Shown here: in pieces, positions 9,330 to 19,009 of the stretch | Layout: each line of letters begins with the position of its first letter | Position numbering within the stretch: the stretch's first letter is position 1 | Origin: Leptospira langatensis | Lineage (GTDB): Bacteria > Spirochaetota > Leptospiria > Leptospirales > Leptospiraceae | Reading direction: 5' to 3' | Assembly (NCBI RefSeq): GCF_004770615.1 | Contig: NZ_RQER01000004.1 | Location: 248,001 to 312,000, forward strand | Length of the DNA: 64,000 nucleotides | The notes under the pieces: generated by a model | Told to the model about the DNA's origin: nothing | Databases searched by the model: none | The model's input: the letters and a program-made list of their open reading frames with translations, nothing else | Position numbers and translations under genes: made by a program

Positions 9330-9740
9330 ATGAAAACTCGGGCAATCCTGATTTCCCTATCCGTTTCCATCCTCTCCCTCATCTTCGTTTTGAACTGTGG
9401 AGATAAAGAAAAACCGAAAGAAGAGGCTGCACCAGCTGCTGCTTCCGCTCTTTCCCCTGAACTAGAGCAAGGAAAAGAGATCTTTGTACAAAACTGTGCG
9501 TCTTGCCACGGTGAAAAAGGTGCCGGAGACGGAGTTGCTTCTGCCAGCCTGAATCCGAAACCTAGAAATTATAAAGCACCTGCAAACGAGTGGAAAAACG
9601 GTCCAACCGAAGCCGGAGTTCTTAAGACTCTGAATAACGGTATTCCAGGAAATCCACAGTTGATGGTTGCATTCAAGTATTTGGGCGAAGAGAAATTAAA
9701 ACTCGTAGCTAAATACGTAGTTTATTTGAACCAAAATTGA
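9330..9740 (+). CDS. Class I c-type cytochrome lipoprotein
   Basis: The 136-residue protein begins with a lipoprotein signal (SILSLIFVLNC, Cys near residue 25), followed by an Ala/Pro/Glu-rich linker and a single heme domain with CASCHG and a late Met in GNPQLMVAF as probable sixth ligand. It should sit in the periplasm anchored to a membrane and carry electrons. The ATG at 9330 is chosen because AAAGGAG lies 6 bases before it and the signal peptide starts there; the frame is open further upstream. A hairpin terminator follows directly, so it is probably a single-gene unit. Confidence 0.88.
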   Translation: MKTRAILISLSVSILSLIFVLNCGDKEKPKEEAAPAAASALSPELEQGKEIFVQNCASCHGEKGAGDGVASASLNPKPRNYKAPANEWKNGPTEAGVLKTLNNGIPGNPQLMVAFKYLGEEKLKLVAKYVVYLNQN

Positions 9741-9748
9741 TTTTTTTG

Positions 9749-9778
9749 TTTCCGAGAGTCAGGTTTGGCTCTCGGAAA
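9749..9778 (+). terminator. Terminator hairpin after the cytochrome c gene
   Basis: A perfect 10-base inverted repeat (TTTCCGAGAG at 9749-9758, CTCTCGGAAA at 9769-9778), extendable by two inner pairs, lies 8 bases after the stop codon, with ATTT after it and a T7 run before it. Confidence 0.7.
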
Positions 9779-9855
9779 TTTCCCCTCTTTAAAAACCCCA
9801 AATCCCCTCTTTTCTTCTGGAAGTTTTATGGGCCAACTCCAAGCTAGTAAACGTG

Positions 9856-10071
9856 ATGAATAAATCCTCTTCATCTACAGCACATTGCGATTCCTGCGGA
9901 ACCGATCGTAATTCCCCCTTAATGAGAGAAGTGAAAACGTATGGAAAATGGTCCTGGTTTTTGATCCTATTCGGGATCTCTTCTAAACCAACCTCTGTTT
10001 CGTTCCAATGCTCCAAATGCGGACAGATCTTTGATAGACTTACTCCGGAGGAATTAGAGCACTACGTTTAA
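9856..10071 (+). CDS. Small zinc-ribbon protein
   Basis: This 71-residue protein carries two Cys pairs, CDSCG near residue 11 and CSKCG near residue 53, separated by a hydrophobic WFLILFGISS, so it is probably a zinc-binding miniature protein. GTG at 9853 and ATG at 9856 are adjacent possible starts; the ribosome site is weak. A short ATG frame encoding 11 residues sits directly upstream (9828) and overlaps the start region. Function unknown; the CxxC pairs are the reason to believe it is a gene. Confidence 0.6.
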   Translation: MNKSSSSTAHCDSCGTDRNSPLMREVKTYGKWSWFLILFGISSKPTSVSFQCSKCGQIFDRLTPEELEHYV

Positions 10072-10164
10072 TAGGCGTTCTTCGAGGCCTTTGGGTCCCA
10101 TTTTCAGTCAGAAACGGGATTGACGGTCTTCGAGAAGGAATGTCTTTTGTGCTAAATAAGGCAG

Positions 10165-10503
10165 ATGTCTGACGAATTCAAAATAATCGTGGATCTAGAG
10201 CCCAATGTCCCTGTAATCCATATTTCGGGAGAAATAACGTCCGAAGCGGATGACGAGATCATAGGAAAGTACCAATCGGTTCCTGAGCAACGCAGAAGCA
10301 GAGTGATACTCAATTTCCACGGAACGTCTTACATCAATTCGGCGGGACTCGCGACCTTGATCAGCCTAATCACCAAGGCCAGTGAATCTTCTTCTAAGAT
10401 CGAATTTGCAGGATTAAACGATCATTTCCGCAAGGTAATGGATATCGTAGGTTTGACGGATTTCGTCCTAATCCACAATACTCTGCAAGAAGCTCTGAGC
10501 TGA
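10165..10503 (+). CDS. STAS-domain protein, anti-sigma-factor antagonist-like
   Basis: The 112-residue protein is a lone STAS domain: VPVIHISGEIT at the first strands, RVILNFHGTSYINSAGLATLISL around residues 46-68 with the serine that partner kinases phosphorylate (NSAG), and a final helix. Such proteins release anti-sigma factors or act in signalling switches in the cytoplasm. No partner kinase or phosphatase is adjacent. It converges on kdsB, with both stop codons inside one small hairpin. Confidence 0.88.
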   Translation: MSDEFKIIVDLEPNVPVIHISGEITSEADDEIIGKYQSVPEQRRSRVILNFHGTSYINSAGLATLISLITKASESSSKIEFAGLNDHFRKVMDIVGLTDFVLIHNTLQEALS

Positions 10504-10514
10504 TCTTAGATCAG
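10500..10514. terminator. Small hairpin across the two convergent stop codons
   Basis: CTGATC and GATCAG form a 6-base stem with a 3-base loop that covers the STAS stop and reaches the kdsB stop. On the plus strand it is followed by TCCCTTCTTCTT. It may be a weak bidirectional terminator. Confidence 0.4.
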
Positions 10515-11246
10515 TCCCTTCTTCTTAAAATCTTCCACAACAATATTCAGGTCTTCGGGTGTATCTACGCTTAACGCGGCCCTCGAAGCTATATATACTC
10601 CAATAGAATGTCCCGCTTCCATAGCTCTTAATTGTTCCAAGGATTCGGATTCTTCCAAGTTGCTTGGAGGAAGTTCCGGATATCCCAAGAGAAAGTCCCG
10701 ATCATACCCGTAGATCCCAAGATGTCTATATGCGGGAACGGTTTTCTTAAATTGGCTAGGTAGAGGAGAACGGGAGAAATACAATGCTCTTCCGTTCCGA
10801 TCCATCACTACCTTGACCCGATTCGGGTCCGAGATCTCATTTTCTTCCAATAGAACTGCGGCAGTACTCATGGCCCAATCCTTTCGGTCGAGTTTGAGTT
10901 TGGCGACTCCGTCTATCAGCTCGGATTCTATCCCAGGCTCGTCGCCTTGCACATTGATGATGATCCCGTACTCCGGATATTGAAGTGCAACTTCTCGAAT
11001 CCGATCCGTTCCGGAAGGATGATCGGGAGAAGTCATGGCTACCTTTCCTCCGTTTTCCAGGACAGCTTTGCGTATCCTTTCATCGTCGGTAGCGACCACT
11101 ACTTCGGTCAATATAGAGGACTTTAAGGAATTCTTATATGTCCAAGCGATCATAGGAAGGTTCCCGATCATCGCAAGCGGTTTGCCTGGAAATCGGGAAC
11201 TTCCGAATCTGGCGGGAATGACCCCGAGTACTTTGGGTCCCGTCAT
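10506..11246 (-). CDS. kdsB: 3-deoxy-manno-octulosonate cytidylyltransferase (CMP-Kdo synthetase)
   Basis: The 246-residue protein begins VLGVIPARFGSSRFPGKPLA, the signature CTP-binding loop of KdsB, and continues with VVVATDDERI, PDHPSGTDRIREV and INVQGDEPGI, all hallmarks of the enzyme that activates Kdo as CMP-Kdo for LPS inner-core synthesis in the cytoplasm. Length matches the family. It is the last gene of the flagellar motor unit, with its start sharing one base with the fliL stop, so LPS and motility genes are likely co-transcribed. Confidence 0.92.
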   Translation of the reverse strand: MTGPKVLGVIPARFGSSRFPGKPLAMIGNLPMIAWTYKNSLKSSILTEVVVATDDERIRKAVLENGGKVAMTSPDHPSGTDRIREVALQYPEYGIIINVQGDEPGIESELIDGVAKLKLDRKDWAMSTAAVLLEENEISDPNRVKVVMDRNGRALYFSRSPLPSQFKKTVPAYRHLGIYGYDRDFLLGYPELPPSNLEESESLEQLRAMEAGHSIGVYIASRAALSVDTPEDLNIVVEDFKKKGLI

Positions 11247-11770
11247 TAATTCACGATGAATTCTGTGAAGTAGACTTCTTGGATCTTTCCGTCCGTGAGG
11301 ATATGATTGATCTGAGCCTTGATCTCTTCTCTTAGATCCAATTGGTCTTCGACTTCGATCAGATCGTCCTTGGTCTTTCTTCCGATGATCAGGTTCACCA
11401 AGTCTCTCATTTGTGCGATACGTTCGGCAAGTTCTGCGGTGATCTTGGCATCGTCTCTCGCAACACCGAAGGACAACTTCATCTTCACGAAGTGGGTCTC
11501 TCCCTTGTCTGCGGTATTGATCCTGAACTCATCCTGGAATTGAAAGGTTACCAAAGGAGGAGGAGGCTTTACCAAGGCCACGTTCTTCATTTCTCGGAAC
11601 GTGCTAGTCGCGGCCTGTTTCGCAACAAACATGGAAACAAGCACAACTATGATAATTCCAAATACGGCACCGGCTATATAGATCAGCCATTTGATAAGGG
11701 GAGACGAGCCGGCGCCAGCATCCGCTGCGGGTAAACCGCCTTCTTCCTCGTCTATTTCGGGATCACCCAT
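11246..11770 (-). CDS. fliL: Flagellar basal-body-associated protein FliL
   Basis: The 174-residue protein has an acidic cytoplasmic N-terminus, one membrane helix (WLIYIAGAVFGIIIVVLVSMFV, about residues 29-50) and a periplasmic domain with YxF-type FQFQDEFRINTAD and a closing LTDGKIQEVYFTEFIVN, typical of FliL. FliL surrounds the MotA/MotB stator and supports torque. The ATG is preceded by AAAGGAGAATACCC. It follows motB by 21 bases and precedes kdsB with a one-base overlap. Confidence 0.88.
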   Translation of the reverse strand: MGDPEIDEEEGGLPAADAGAGSSPLIKWLIYIAGAVFGIIIVVLVSMFVAKQAATSTFREMKNVALVKPPPPLVTFQFQDEFRINTADKGETHFVKMKLSFGVARDDAKITAELAERIAQMRDLVNLIIGRKTKDDLIEVEDQLDLREEIKAQINHILTDGKIQEVYFTEFIVN

Positions 11771-11791
11771 GGGTATTCTCCTTTTCCTCTT

Positions 11792-12619
11792 CTACTGTCC
11801 ACTTTCTGTGGAAGATTCCGAACCGGGGACCCTGCTCTTAGGCAGGCCGAAATTCGATTCGTATTCGCTACGTTTGGTGGATTTTTCCGTTAAGATTACG
11901 ATGTCTATTCTTCTATTGAAGGCCTTTGCTTCCGGAGTTCCTTGGTTCTCTACAACCAAGGGCCTGTAAGATCCGAAGCTCACTGCTTGGAACCAGCTCG
12001 GATCCAATTTGCCCACTCCCACGATATAATCCGTGGAATTGATCGCTCTCGCTCCCGCAAGATCCCAGTTATTCAAATAGGTTCTTTCTTCTCGATTTGG
12101 ATTGGCTCCGGGCAAGACAGCATCCGCGTCGCAGTGACCTTCTACCCGAACGAATCTTTCTAGACCCTTGATGAGCCCGCTGGCCTTTTTCAACGTAGAC
12201 TTGATCGGTTCCTGTAAAATGGCGGAGCCTGGATTAAAATAATCGGCGCCGACGAGACTGATCACAAGGCCTCTTTCGTCCTCTGTCACTCGTACTTTTC
12301 CGGCTTCGATTTCCGGTTTGAATAATTCGGTCGCAGTCTTCTTGGATTTAGAAAGAGCCTTTCCTGTAGTCATGGAGGGAAGGCTTTCTATGTTCATCCC
12401 CATCTCTTCCAGTTTTCCTTTGGAAAGAGTTTGGCCCCCATCAAAGAAGCCTGTGGTAGTCTTGAATGCGGAGAGAATGATCTGCATCTCGATCGCATTC
12501 GTCTTACCAGTACGATACAACATGATGAAGAAGCAAAGAAGAAGGGTCACCATGTCCCCGTACGTGAGCATGTACTCGGGAATATTCTGAATGCATTCTG
12601 GACATTTTTGCTGAGCCAT
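11792..12619 (-). CDS. motB: Flagellar motor stator protein MotB
   Basis: The 275-residue protein begins with CPECIQNIPEYMLTYGDMVTLLLCFFIMLY: the membrane helix with the proton-carrying aspartate (YGD) of MotB. The C-terminal half has the OmpA-like peptidoglycan-binding domain (LVGADYFNPGSAIL, FVRVEGHCDAD, NWDLAGARA, FNRRIDIVIL). MotB anchors the stator to the cell wall next to the flagellar motor; in spirochaetes the filaments are periplasmic. It follows motA by 21 bases. The two N-terminal cysteines (CPEC) are a spirochaete-like detail. Confidence 0.92.
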   Translation of the reverse strand: MAQQKCPECIQNIPEYMLTYGDMVTLLLCFFIMLYRTGKTNAIEMQIILSAFKTTTGFFDGGQTLSKGKLEEMGMNIESLPSMTTGKALSKSKKTATELFKPEIEAGKVRVTEDERGLVISLVGADYFNPGSAILQEPIKSTLKKASGLIKGLERFVRVEGHCDADAVLPGANPNREERTYLNNWDLAGARAINSTDYIVGVGKLDPSWFQAVSFGSYRPLVVENQGTPEAKAFNRRIDIVILTEKSTKRSEYESNFGLPKSRVPGSESSTESGQ

Positions 12620-12640
12620 GACCTTCTACCGAAACCTCAA

Positions 12641-13423
<783 letters not shown>

Positions 13424-13429
13424 GATCTT

Positions 13430-13654
13430 TTAATCTGCCCTCTTTAATTGATCCGGCGCGGAACCCAATGGAAACACCAACACGCGCTTTTTGAACTCGA
13501 TGATCTTTTCGATCACCTGGGGTATGCTTTCCTGGACTACGTATTTTCTATCGTTAGACAGAGTGATCGTCGTATCCGGGTTCGCTTCGATACATTCTAT
13601 ATGAGAGGCGTTTAGAACGAATTCAGTCCCTTTCAATCGGTGTAAGGTAATCAA
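13430..13654 (-). CDS. flbD: Flagellar protein FlbD
   Basis: The 74-residue product has the FlbD pattern: MITLHRLKGTEFVLNASHIE at the start, then IEANPDTTITLSNDRKYVV and a following VIEKIIEFKK. FlbD is a small protein of spirochaete and Firmicute motility operons whose exact role is not settled. It overlaps the glycosyltransferase stop by 4 bases and precedes motA by 6 bases, the standard flbD-motA-motB order. Confidence 0.9.
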   Translation of the reverse strand: MITLHRLKGTEFVLNASHIECIEANPDTTITLSNDRKYVVQESIPQVIEKIIEFKKRVLVFPLGSAPDQLKRAD

Positions 13655-14754
13655 CCGCCTCTCCTCCCATGAGAGTTCTTTTTAATAGTCTCGACCGTAT
13701 TGCTGATTTGGATGATGAATTTTTCCTCCGTAAACCGGTTTACAGAGGTCTGAAAATCCTTGGATTTCCAGTCTTTGCGCTCTGCCTGGGCCAAGGCCTC
13801 ATTCAAAGAATCCACAGTCTGCTCTTGGAAGAAGATCCCAGTCTTTCCAGATACTACCGTTTCCAAGGCTCCTCCTTTCGCAAACGCCACCACAGGAGTA
13901 CAATACCCTTGTGCCTCTACAGGTGCGATCCCAAAATCCTCCATTCCAGGAAAGATAAAGGTCCTCGCCTTAGAAAGATACTCCTCTACTTCCTTTCTTG
14001 GTCTATGAGGAAGGATCTCCACGTTGGAAGGTAGATTTTTTACTAATTTCTTATACTCCTGCCCGCTCCCCAGGATCTTGAGAGTTCGACCGTTCTTTCG
14101 ATACGCTTCGATTGCTAAGTCGATCCTCTTGTACGGAGCGAATGCGGAAACGATCAGATCGAAGTTTTCTTTTTTAGAAGACTGGACCTTGTAGCCTTGG
14201 GGCAAGCAAGGGGGGAAGACTACCTTTGCATTCCTTCTATAGAATTTTTGGATCCTTCGAGATACAAAGGCGGAATTGCATAAAAACTCATCCACGCGAT
14301 TTGCAGAGGCTGCATCCCAGGTCCTGAGATAATTCGAGACCGCTTGGAACGCGAAGAATTTCAAGCCACTCCGATTCGGAAAATAATCATAATACAGATC
14401 CCATACATATCTCATCGGGGAATGTACATAGCTCACATGGATCGCGTCCGGATCCGGGATCACTCCTTTGGCCACACAATGAGAAGAAGAAAGGATCAGA
14501 TCGTATCCTCTTAGATCCAAGGACTCGATCGCAGTCGGAAACAAAGGAAGATACCAGCGGTACTTGGATTTGAAAGGAAGTCGATCCGTGAATGCGGTTA
14601 CGATCTTTCTATTCTCTATCCTTTCGTTTAGCTTTCCTTTTTCGTAAAATAGAGTGAACAGGTCCGCATCCGGAAAGACTTTGAGGATAGAATCTAAGAC
14701 AACTTCCCCGCCTCTCATTCCGTTCAACCAATCATGGATCACTGCTACTTTCAT
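13651..14754 (-). CDS. Glycosyltransferase family 4 protein
   Basis: The 367-residue protein begins MKVAVIHDWLNGMRGGE, the typical GT4 nucleotide-sugar entry with a glycine loop. The C-terminal Rossmann domain shows LIVSAFAPYKRIDLAIEAY near residue 205 and the family motif FIFPGMEDFGIAPVEAQGYCTPVVA near residue 290, with the conserved E-x7-E. It should transfer a sugar to an acceptor at the cytoplasmic membrane face; substrate unknown. A TTG 18 bases upstream is an alternative start, but MKVAV fits the family. The placement next to flbD suggests co-transcription; glycosylation of flagellar or LPS components is only a guess. Confidence 0.85.
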   Translation of the reverse strand: MKVAVIHDWLNGMRGGEVVLDSILKVFPDADLFTLFYEKGKLNERIENRKIVTAFTDRLPFKSKYRWYLPLFPTAIESLDLRGYDLILSSSHCVAKGVIPDPDAIHVSYVHSPMRYVWDLYYDYFPNRSGLKFFAFQAVSNYLRTWDAASANRVDEFLCNSAFVSRRIQKFYRRNAKVVFPPCLPQGYKVQSSKKENFDLIVSAFAPYKRIDLAIEAYRKNGRTLKILGSGQEYKKLVKNLPSNVEILPHRPRKEVEEYLSKARTFIFPGMEDFGIAPVEAQGYCTPVVAFAKGGALETVVSGKTGIFFQEQTVDSLNEALAQAERKDWKSKDFQTSVNRFTEEKFIIQISNTVETIKKNSHGRRGG

Positions 14755-14831
14755 AAAAACTAGGATCGGCAAGGAGGCCTTGTTTGTCCCCGCCTTTTCG
14801 CAAGGAAGAAGAAAGGAAAAAAGCTCTCTTT

Positions 14832-15635
14832 CTAGAGTCGGTTCAGGTAGAAATCGCTGGAAACATTCCCGATCAGGGTCGTCCTGCGATAGAGGTTGAT
14901 AGAGAAAGGAATCGGAGCACTGCGCTCTATCTTTCTATATCCTTCCACATATCTTCTCGCATCGTCTCCGAATACTCTTAGGTCCGTAACCGTCTCGGCA
15001 AGATTATCGTAGGTATCCGGATCGTTTATGAGTCTCGGGATAGTTCCCTTATTCCCTTTTAACTTATACGTGATCTCATCCAGGTTGCGGAAAAGAAGGG
15101 TGATATCGTTCCGATTCTCTCGGATCACTCCTGTAGAAGCCGCAAAGAAATCATCGTAGTATCTGGCAGAGGGTGCGAAGTCAGGACGAAATCCGTCTTC
15201 TTCCTTGTATGTTGGCTTAAAGAATGTTGCTTTGGGATTCTCTTCTGCACTTCCAGGATCGATGTCTATGGTACGTCCCGCAAGCAGGGAAGCTGTCTTA
15301 AAACTGATATTATAATTCGAATAGAGAGTGATCGGCTCTGCCAGTCGGATGGTCAGCTCTACCGCCTTGGTCCGATTCTTGTCCAAGAATCTTTTGTCAG
15401 GGACTTCTTCGATCGAGACCACATCCACGTCTCGAACAATCCCTCTTTCCAATCCTAGAATGCTCACAGGAGTTCCGGGTCGAATGCCTTGGGACTTTGG
15501 ATAATAAATCTTTAAAGTAAAAGGATAGTCCTCTTCCGATCCGGACCGCTCGAGCACAGATTGATAGAGAAGAAAGAAGAAGGCGCAGAAAAAGGCAATG
15601 CCTAGATGCAAAGGGGAAGGGATGGGGAACTTCAT
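14832..15635 (-). CDS. MCE/MlaD-domain protein
   Basis: The 267-residue protein has an N-terminal membrane anchor ([20 protein letters not shown]) and then one MCE domain: [31 protein letters not shown] at about residues 37-67, then [21 protein letters not shown] and [12 protein letters not shown] proteins form hexameric lipid-transfer rings or tubes between membranes. No MlaE/MlaF ABC genes lie beside it in this window, so it is an isolated MCE gene heading the flagellar unit. Residues after about 170 are helical and specific to this protein. Confidence 0.8.
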   Translation of the reverse strand: MKFPIPSPLHLGIAFFCAFFFLLYQSVLERSGSEEDYPFTLKIYYPKSQGIRPGTPVSILGLERGIVRDVDVVSIEEVPDKRFLDKNRTKAVELTIRLAEPITLYSNYNISFKTASLLAGRTIDIDPGSAEENPKATFFKPTYKEEDGFRPDFAPSARYYDDFFAASTGVIRENRNDITLLFRNLDEITYKLKGNKGTIPRLINDPDTYDNLAETVTDLRVFGDDARRYVEGYRKIERSAPIPFSINLYRRTTLIGNVSSDFYLNRL

Positions 15636-15770
15636 ACTTTCTTCTCTTAGATACCTTCGGTCCCGATTCGTATCAACTAAAACCTCAGTTCTCGGGAAAA
15701 TTGGACAGGATCAGGGTCAAATTCCCGATAGACTTAAATAGAAAGAAGAAAAAACCCTATCTAGGGCAGC

Positions 15771-16514
15771 ATGAGACATAATATAATTGACTTTTTGAAA
15801 GAATCCGTTCAAAAAAGAACGAGTTGGTGGCTTCTGGCCTTCCTCTTTCTTTTAGCCAGTATGCTAGGATGGGGAGTTCGGAGAGGTTCTCTCCCCCAGG
15901 AGCTGAACAAGCTCATACTGACCGGACACGAGACACTCAAGACCGAAGAAATAGTTCAGATCATGGGAATCCAACCGGGGACCTCCTTCGAAAATTACGA
16001 CCTGAGCCAAATGGAACACCGACTAACCTCTCACCCCAGGATCAAAGCAGCTCATCTGGAAAAGAAAACGGACGACCAGCTATTGGTAGAGATCACGGAA
16101 AGAAAACCTACTTATATCGTGAACTCAGACGGTCATCTCTTCGAGATCGATTCCGAACTTAAAATACTTTCTATGGACGATGTCCGCACTCCGGGTCTGG
16201 CTGTTCTTTCCGGAACCTTCCCTAGGGAAAAAGGTGCCATGGCAGGAGCCGCTTTCAAAGACCTTCACACTTCCGTAGAGAATGCATTTCGTTCTTATCC
16301 GGCATTGAAGAATCGGATCTCAGAAGTCTCTCTTCATGAAGACGGAGAGATCTTTGTGTATGCGGACATTCCGAATCCGGTGAGCGTGCAGGTAGGGACC
16401 TTATTCCAAACGGAACAGGTCCGAAAATTATACGCAGTATTAGCATATCTTGAAAAAGATAAAGTAAGACCAAAGCTCGTGGATATACGAGGAGAAGACG
16501 CGGTCTACCATTAA
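15771..16514 (+). CDS. ftsQ: Cell division protein FtsQ (DivIB family)
   Basis: The 247-residue protein has a short basic N-terminus, one membrane helix ([19 protein letters not shown], about residues 20-38) and an extracytoplasmic POTRA domain starting at residue 48 ([22 protein letters not shown]), followed by a beta domain with [17 protein letters not shown]. This is the standard FtsQ plan; FtsQ links early and late divisome proteins. It lies directly before ftsA (4 bases) and ftsZ. Confidence 0.85.
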   Translation: MRHNIIDFLKESVQKRTSWWLLAFLFLLASMLGWGVRRGSLPQELNKLILTGHETLKTEEIVQIMGIQPGTSFENYDLSQMEHRLTSHPRIKAAHLEKKTDDQLLVEITERKPTYIVNSDGHLFEIDSELKILSMDDVRTPGLAVLSGTFPREKGAMAGAAFKDLHTSVENAFRSYPALKNRISEVSLHEDGEIFVYADIPNPVSVQVGTLFQTEQVRKLYAVLAYLEKDKVRPKLVDIRGEDAVYH

Positions 16515-16518
16515 GAAT

Positions 16519-17745
16519 ATGGAATCTTCAGAAAGAACAATCGTAGCCCTGGATCTCGGATCTTCCCTCACGAAAGTGGTAGTCGGACGTCCTGTCTCCG
16601 AGTATGAAACCGAGATCATTGGCACCGGAGTATTTCCTTCTTCCGGGATCAAGAACGGCTCCATAGTAAATATAGAGGCCACTACCCGTTCCATTATAGA
16701 AGCGGTCAGCGAAGCGGAACTTATGTGCGGGCAGGAGATCGGTTACGTTGTGGTGAACGTAACCGGTAAATCTGTCAAGGCGGACAACTCCAAAGGAGTG
16801 GTTGCGATCACAAACAGGGATAGAGTGGTCACCGAGCCCGATGTGGTCCGTGTCATAGAAGCGGCTCAGGCAGTGCGAGTTCCCGCAGACCAAGAGATCC
16901 TGCACGTTCTTTCCAAAGAGTTTGCGGTAGACGATCAATCTTCCATCAAGGATCCGATCGGAATGACTGGAGTCCGCTTGGAAGCCGAAGTCCATATAGT
17001 CACCGCAGGTATAACAGCTCTTCATAATTTAGAAAAATGTATTGAAGCTGCGGGTCTAGCAGAAGAGACCAGAGTGCTTTCCAGTCTGGCTTCTTCGGAT
17101 GCGGTGCTTACCTCCGGAGAAAAAGACCTCGGAACCGCGGTCCTGGACATAGGCGCGGGTATCTGCGATCTGATCGTTTATATAGACGGAGGGATCTCTT
17201 ACTCGGCAGTGATCCCATTCGGAGGATATAATGTCACCTCCGACCTATCGATCGGGTTAAAGACCACCATCGAGACTGCGGAGCTAGTCAAGAAAAGATA
17301 CGGTCATTGTTCTTTAGAGGAGATAGATCCTACGGAAACGGTAGAGATCCCACCGATTAGCGGAAGACCCGCACGCTCCGTTCTTAGAGAAGAATTGGTG
17401 CATGTGATCGAGCCCAGAATGAGAGAGATCTTCGAGATGGTGGACGCGGAACTCGTGAAATCCGGAAAGAAATCCTTTTTAGCCGGTGGAGTCATTCTAA
17501 CCGGAGGCGGAAGCCTTCTGGAAGGAATAGAAAGTCTGGCGGAAGATGTGTTTCATCTAACGGTAACCAGAGCGCGTCCTGCAGGATTGTCCGGACTAGC
17601 GGACAGAGTCTCTTCTCCTGAATTTGCAACTGCTGTTGGACTTATTAAATACGCATCTCGGTTAGGGGATATGGAAAGGAAGTCCCAGGATAGAAGCGAG
17701 ACCTGGGGCAAGAAGATCCGGAGATGGATAGAGGAAAACCTCTAA
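16519..17745 (+). CDS. ftsA: Cell division protein FtsA
   Basis: The 408-residue actin-fold protein has phosphate-1 loop [14 protein letters not shown] at residues 10-23, the inserted 1C domain, phosphate-2 loop [13 protein letters not shown] near residue 206 and an adenosine motif [11 protein letters not shown] near residue 328. The C-terminus [13 protein letters not shown] is an amphipathic helix that tethers FtsA, and through it FtsZ, to the membrane. It starts 4 bases after ftsQ and ends 10 bases before ftsZ. Confidence 0.93.
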   Translation: MESSERTIVALDLGSSLTKVVVGRPVSEYETEIIGTGVFPSSGIKNGSIVNIEATTRSIIEAVSEAELMCGQEIGYVVVNVTGKSVKADNSKGVVAITNRDRVVTEPDVVRVIEAAQAVRVPADQEILHVLSKEFAVDDQSSIKDPIGMTGVRLEAEVHIVTAGITALHNLEKCIEAAGLAEETRVLSSLASSDAVLTSGEKDLGTAVLDIGAGICDLIVYIDGGISYSAVIPFGGYNVTSDLSIGLKTTIETAELVKKRYGHCSLEEIDPTETVEIPPISGRPARSVLREELVHVIEPRMREIFEMVDAELVKSGKKSFLAGGVILTGGGSLLEGIESLAEDVFHLTVTRARPAGLSGLADRVSSPEFATAVGLIKYASRLGDMERKSQDRSETWGKKIRRWIEENL

Positions 17746-17755
17746 GGAGTGAATC

Positions 17756-18937
17756 ATGCTGCGTTTCGAAGAAGAAGATAAAACAAGCCCGGCAGTTATA
17801 AAAGTTTTGGGTATAGGCGGGGGCGGAATGAACGCAGTCGCCAGAATGGCAAATTCCAGTCTGAGAGGAGTGGAATACGTCATCATGAATACCGACGAAC
17901 AAGTATTAAGACGTTCTAATATAGAAAATAAGATCGCTCTCGGCTCCAAGACTACCAGAGGAATGGGAGCCGGAGGAGATCCTGACTTAGGCGCAAAAGC
18001 CGCAGAAGAGGACCGAGAGAAGATCTCTGCCCTGATCCAAGGTGCGGATATGGTATTCGTGACTGCGGGAATGGGAGGAGGAACCGGAACAGGTGCCGCT
18101 CCTATCGTAGCTAAGATCGCAAAAGAGCAAAAGTGCCTAGTCGTCGGTGTGGTCACCATTCCATTCTCCTTTGAAGGAAAAAGAAGAATGGAACTTGCGA
18201 AACGAGGGATCGATCAGTTGAGATCTCACGTGGACACTTTGATCCTCGTAAACAATGAATCCATCTTCCAAGTGGTGGAAAGAGATACTCCGATCGACCA
18301 AGCGTTCCGAGTGATTGACGACATTCTATTGAACGCAGTGAGAGGGATCAGCGATATCGTAAACAATCCAGGGATCATCAATGTGGACTTTGCGGATGTC
18401 AAAGCGATCATGAGAGATACTGGAGACGCAGTCATGGGAGTAGGAGAAGGTTCCGGCGAGAACAAGGTCTCCCAGGCAGTGAATTATGCGATCGATAACG
18501 CTCTCTTGGATTCCAGATCCATTGCTGGAGCGACTTCTCTTCTAATCAACGTTACCGGAGGAAGCGATCTTACCATTTCCGATTGGAACGAGGTATCTCA
18601 GATCATCACTTCTCAAGTAGACCCGAATGCAAACATCATTATCGGTTTGACCGAAGACGAAGAACTCGAAAAGAGAATTCGGATCACTGTGATCGCCACC
18701 GGATTCCATAAACGTCCTTCCGGATTAAGCTCTACTCCAAAACAGCAGATCCAGCCCCAAAGAAAGGCAGTCGGAATGGAAATGGAAGAGCAATACCAAA
18801 ACTTCAAGTCTGAACCGGAACGCATCAACGAGGCGGAAACGTATAGGGCTTTGAAGGCAAAGAATCCTTCTGCGAATATGAAAGAGGACTATGATATTCC
18901 TGCTTTCTTAAGAAGAGGGGAAAAAGGCAGAGGATAA
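17756..18937 (+). CDS. ftsZ: Cell division GTPase FtsZ
   Basis: The 393-residue tubulin-like GTPase shows [14 protein letters not shown] at residues 15-28, the signature [12 protein letters not shown] near residue 106, and the T7 catalytic loop [11 protein letters not shown] near residue 209. After a linker of about 60 residues rich in Lys/Gln/Glu, the C-terminal peptide [10 protein letters not shown] that binds FtsA and other partners is intact. FtsZ polymerises into the division ring. AAGGAGTGAATC before the ATG is a strong ribosome site. A hairpin overlaps its stop codon. Confidence 0.95.
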   Translation: MLRFEEEDKTSPAVIKVLGIGGGGMNAVARMANSSLRGVEYVIMNTDEQVLRRSNIENKIALGSKTTRGMGAGGDPDLGAKAAEEDREKISALIQGADMVFVTAGMGGGTGTGAAPIVAKIAKEQKCLVVGVVTIPFSFEGKRRMELAKRGIDQLRSHVDTLILVNNESIFQVVERDTPIDQAFRVIDDILLNAVRGISDIVNNPGIINVDFADVKAIMRDTGDAVMGVGEGSGENKVSQAVNYAIDNALLDSRSIAGATSLLINVTGGSDLTISDWNEVSQIITSQVDPNANIIIGLTEDEELEKRIRITVIATGFHKRPSGLSSTPKQQIQPQRKAVGMEMEEQYQNFKSEPERINEAETYRALKAKNPSANMKEDYDIPAFLRRGEKGRG

Positions 18938-18945
18938 CTCTGCCT
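18925..18945 (+). terminator. Hairpin overlapping the ftsZ stop codon
   Basis: AGGCAGAG and CTCTGCCT form a perfect 8-base stem with the loop GATAA. It spans the last two ftsZ codons and the stop, and is followed by ATATTCT, a weak T-tract. It probably ends the fts transcript before the convergent gene. Confidence 0.5.
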
Positions 18946-19009
18946 ATATTCTAAAAATCGAATTCGACTTTCGGATCGAGAAAGGCAAAGCCGTATTCAA
19001 GTATATCCG

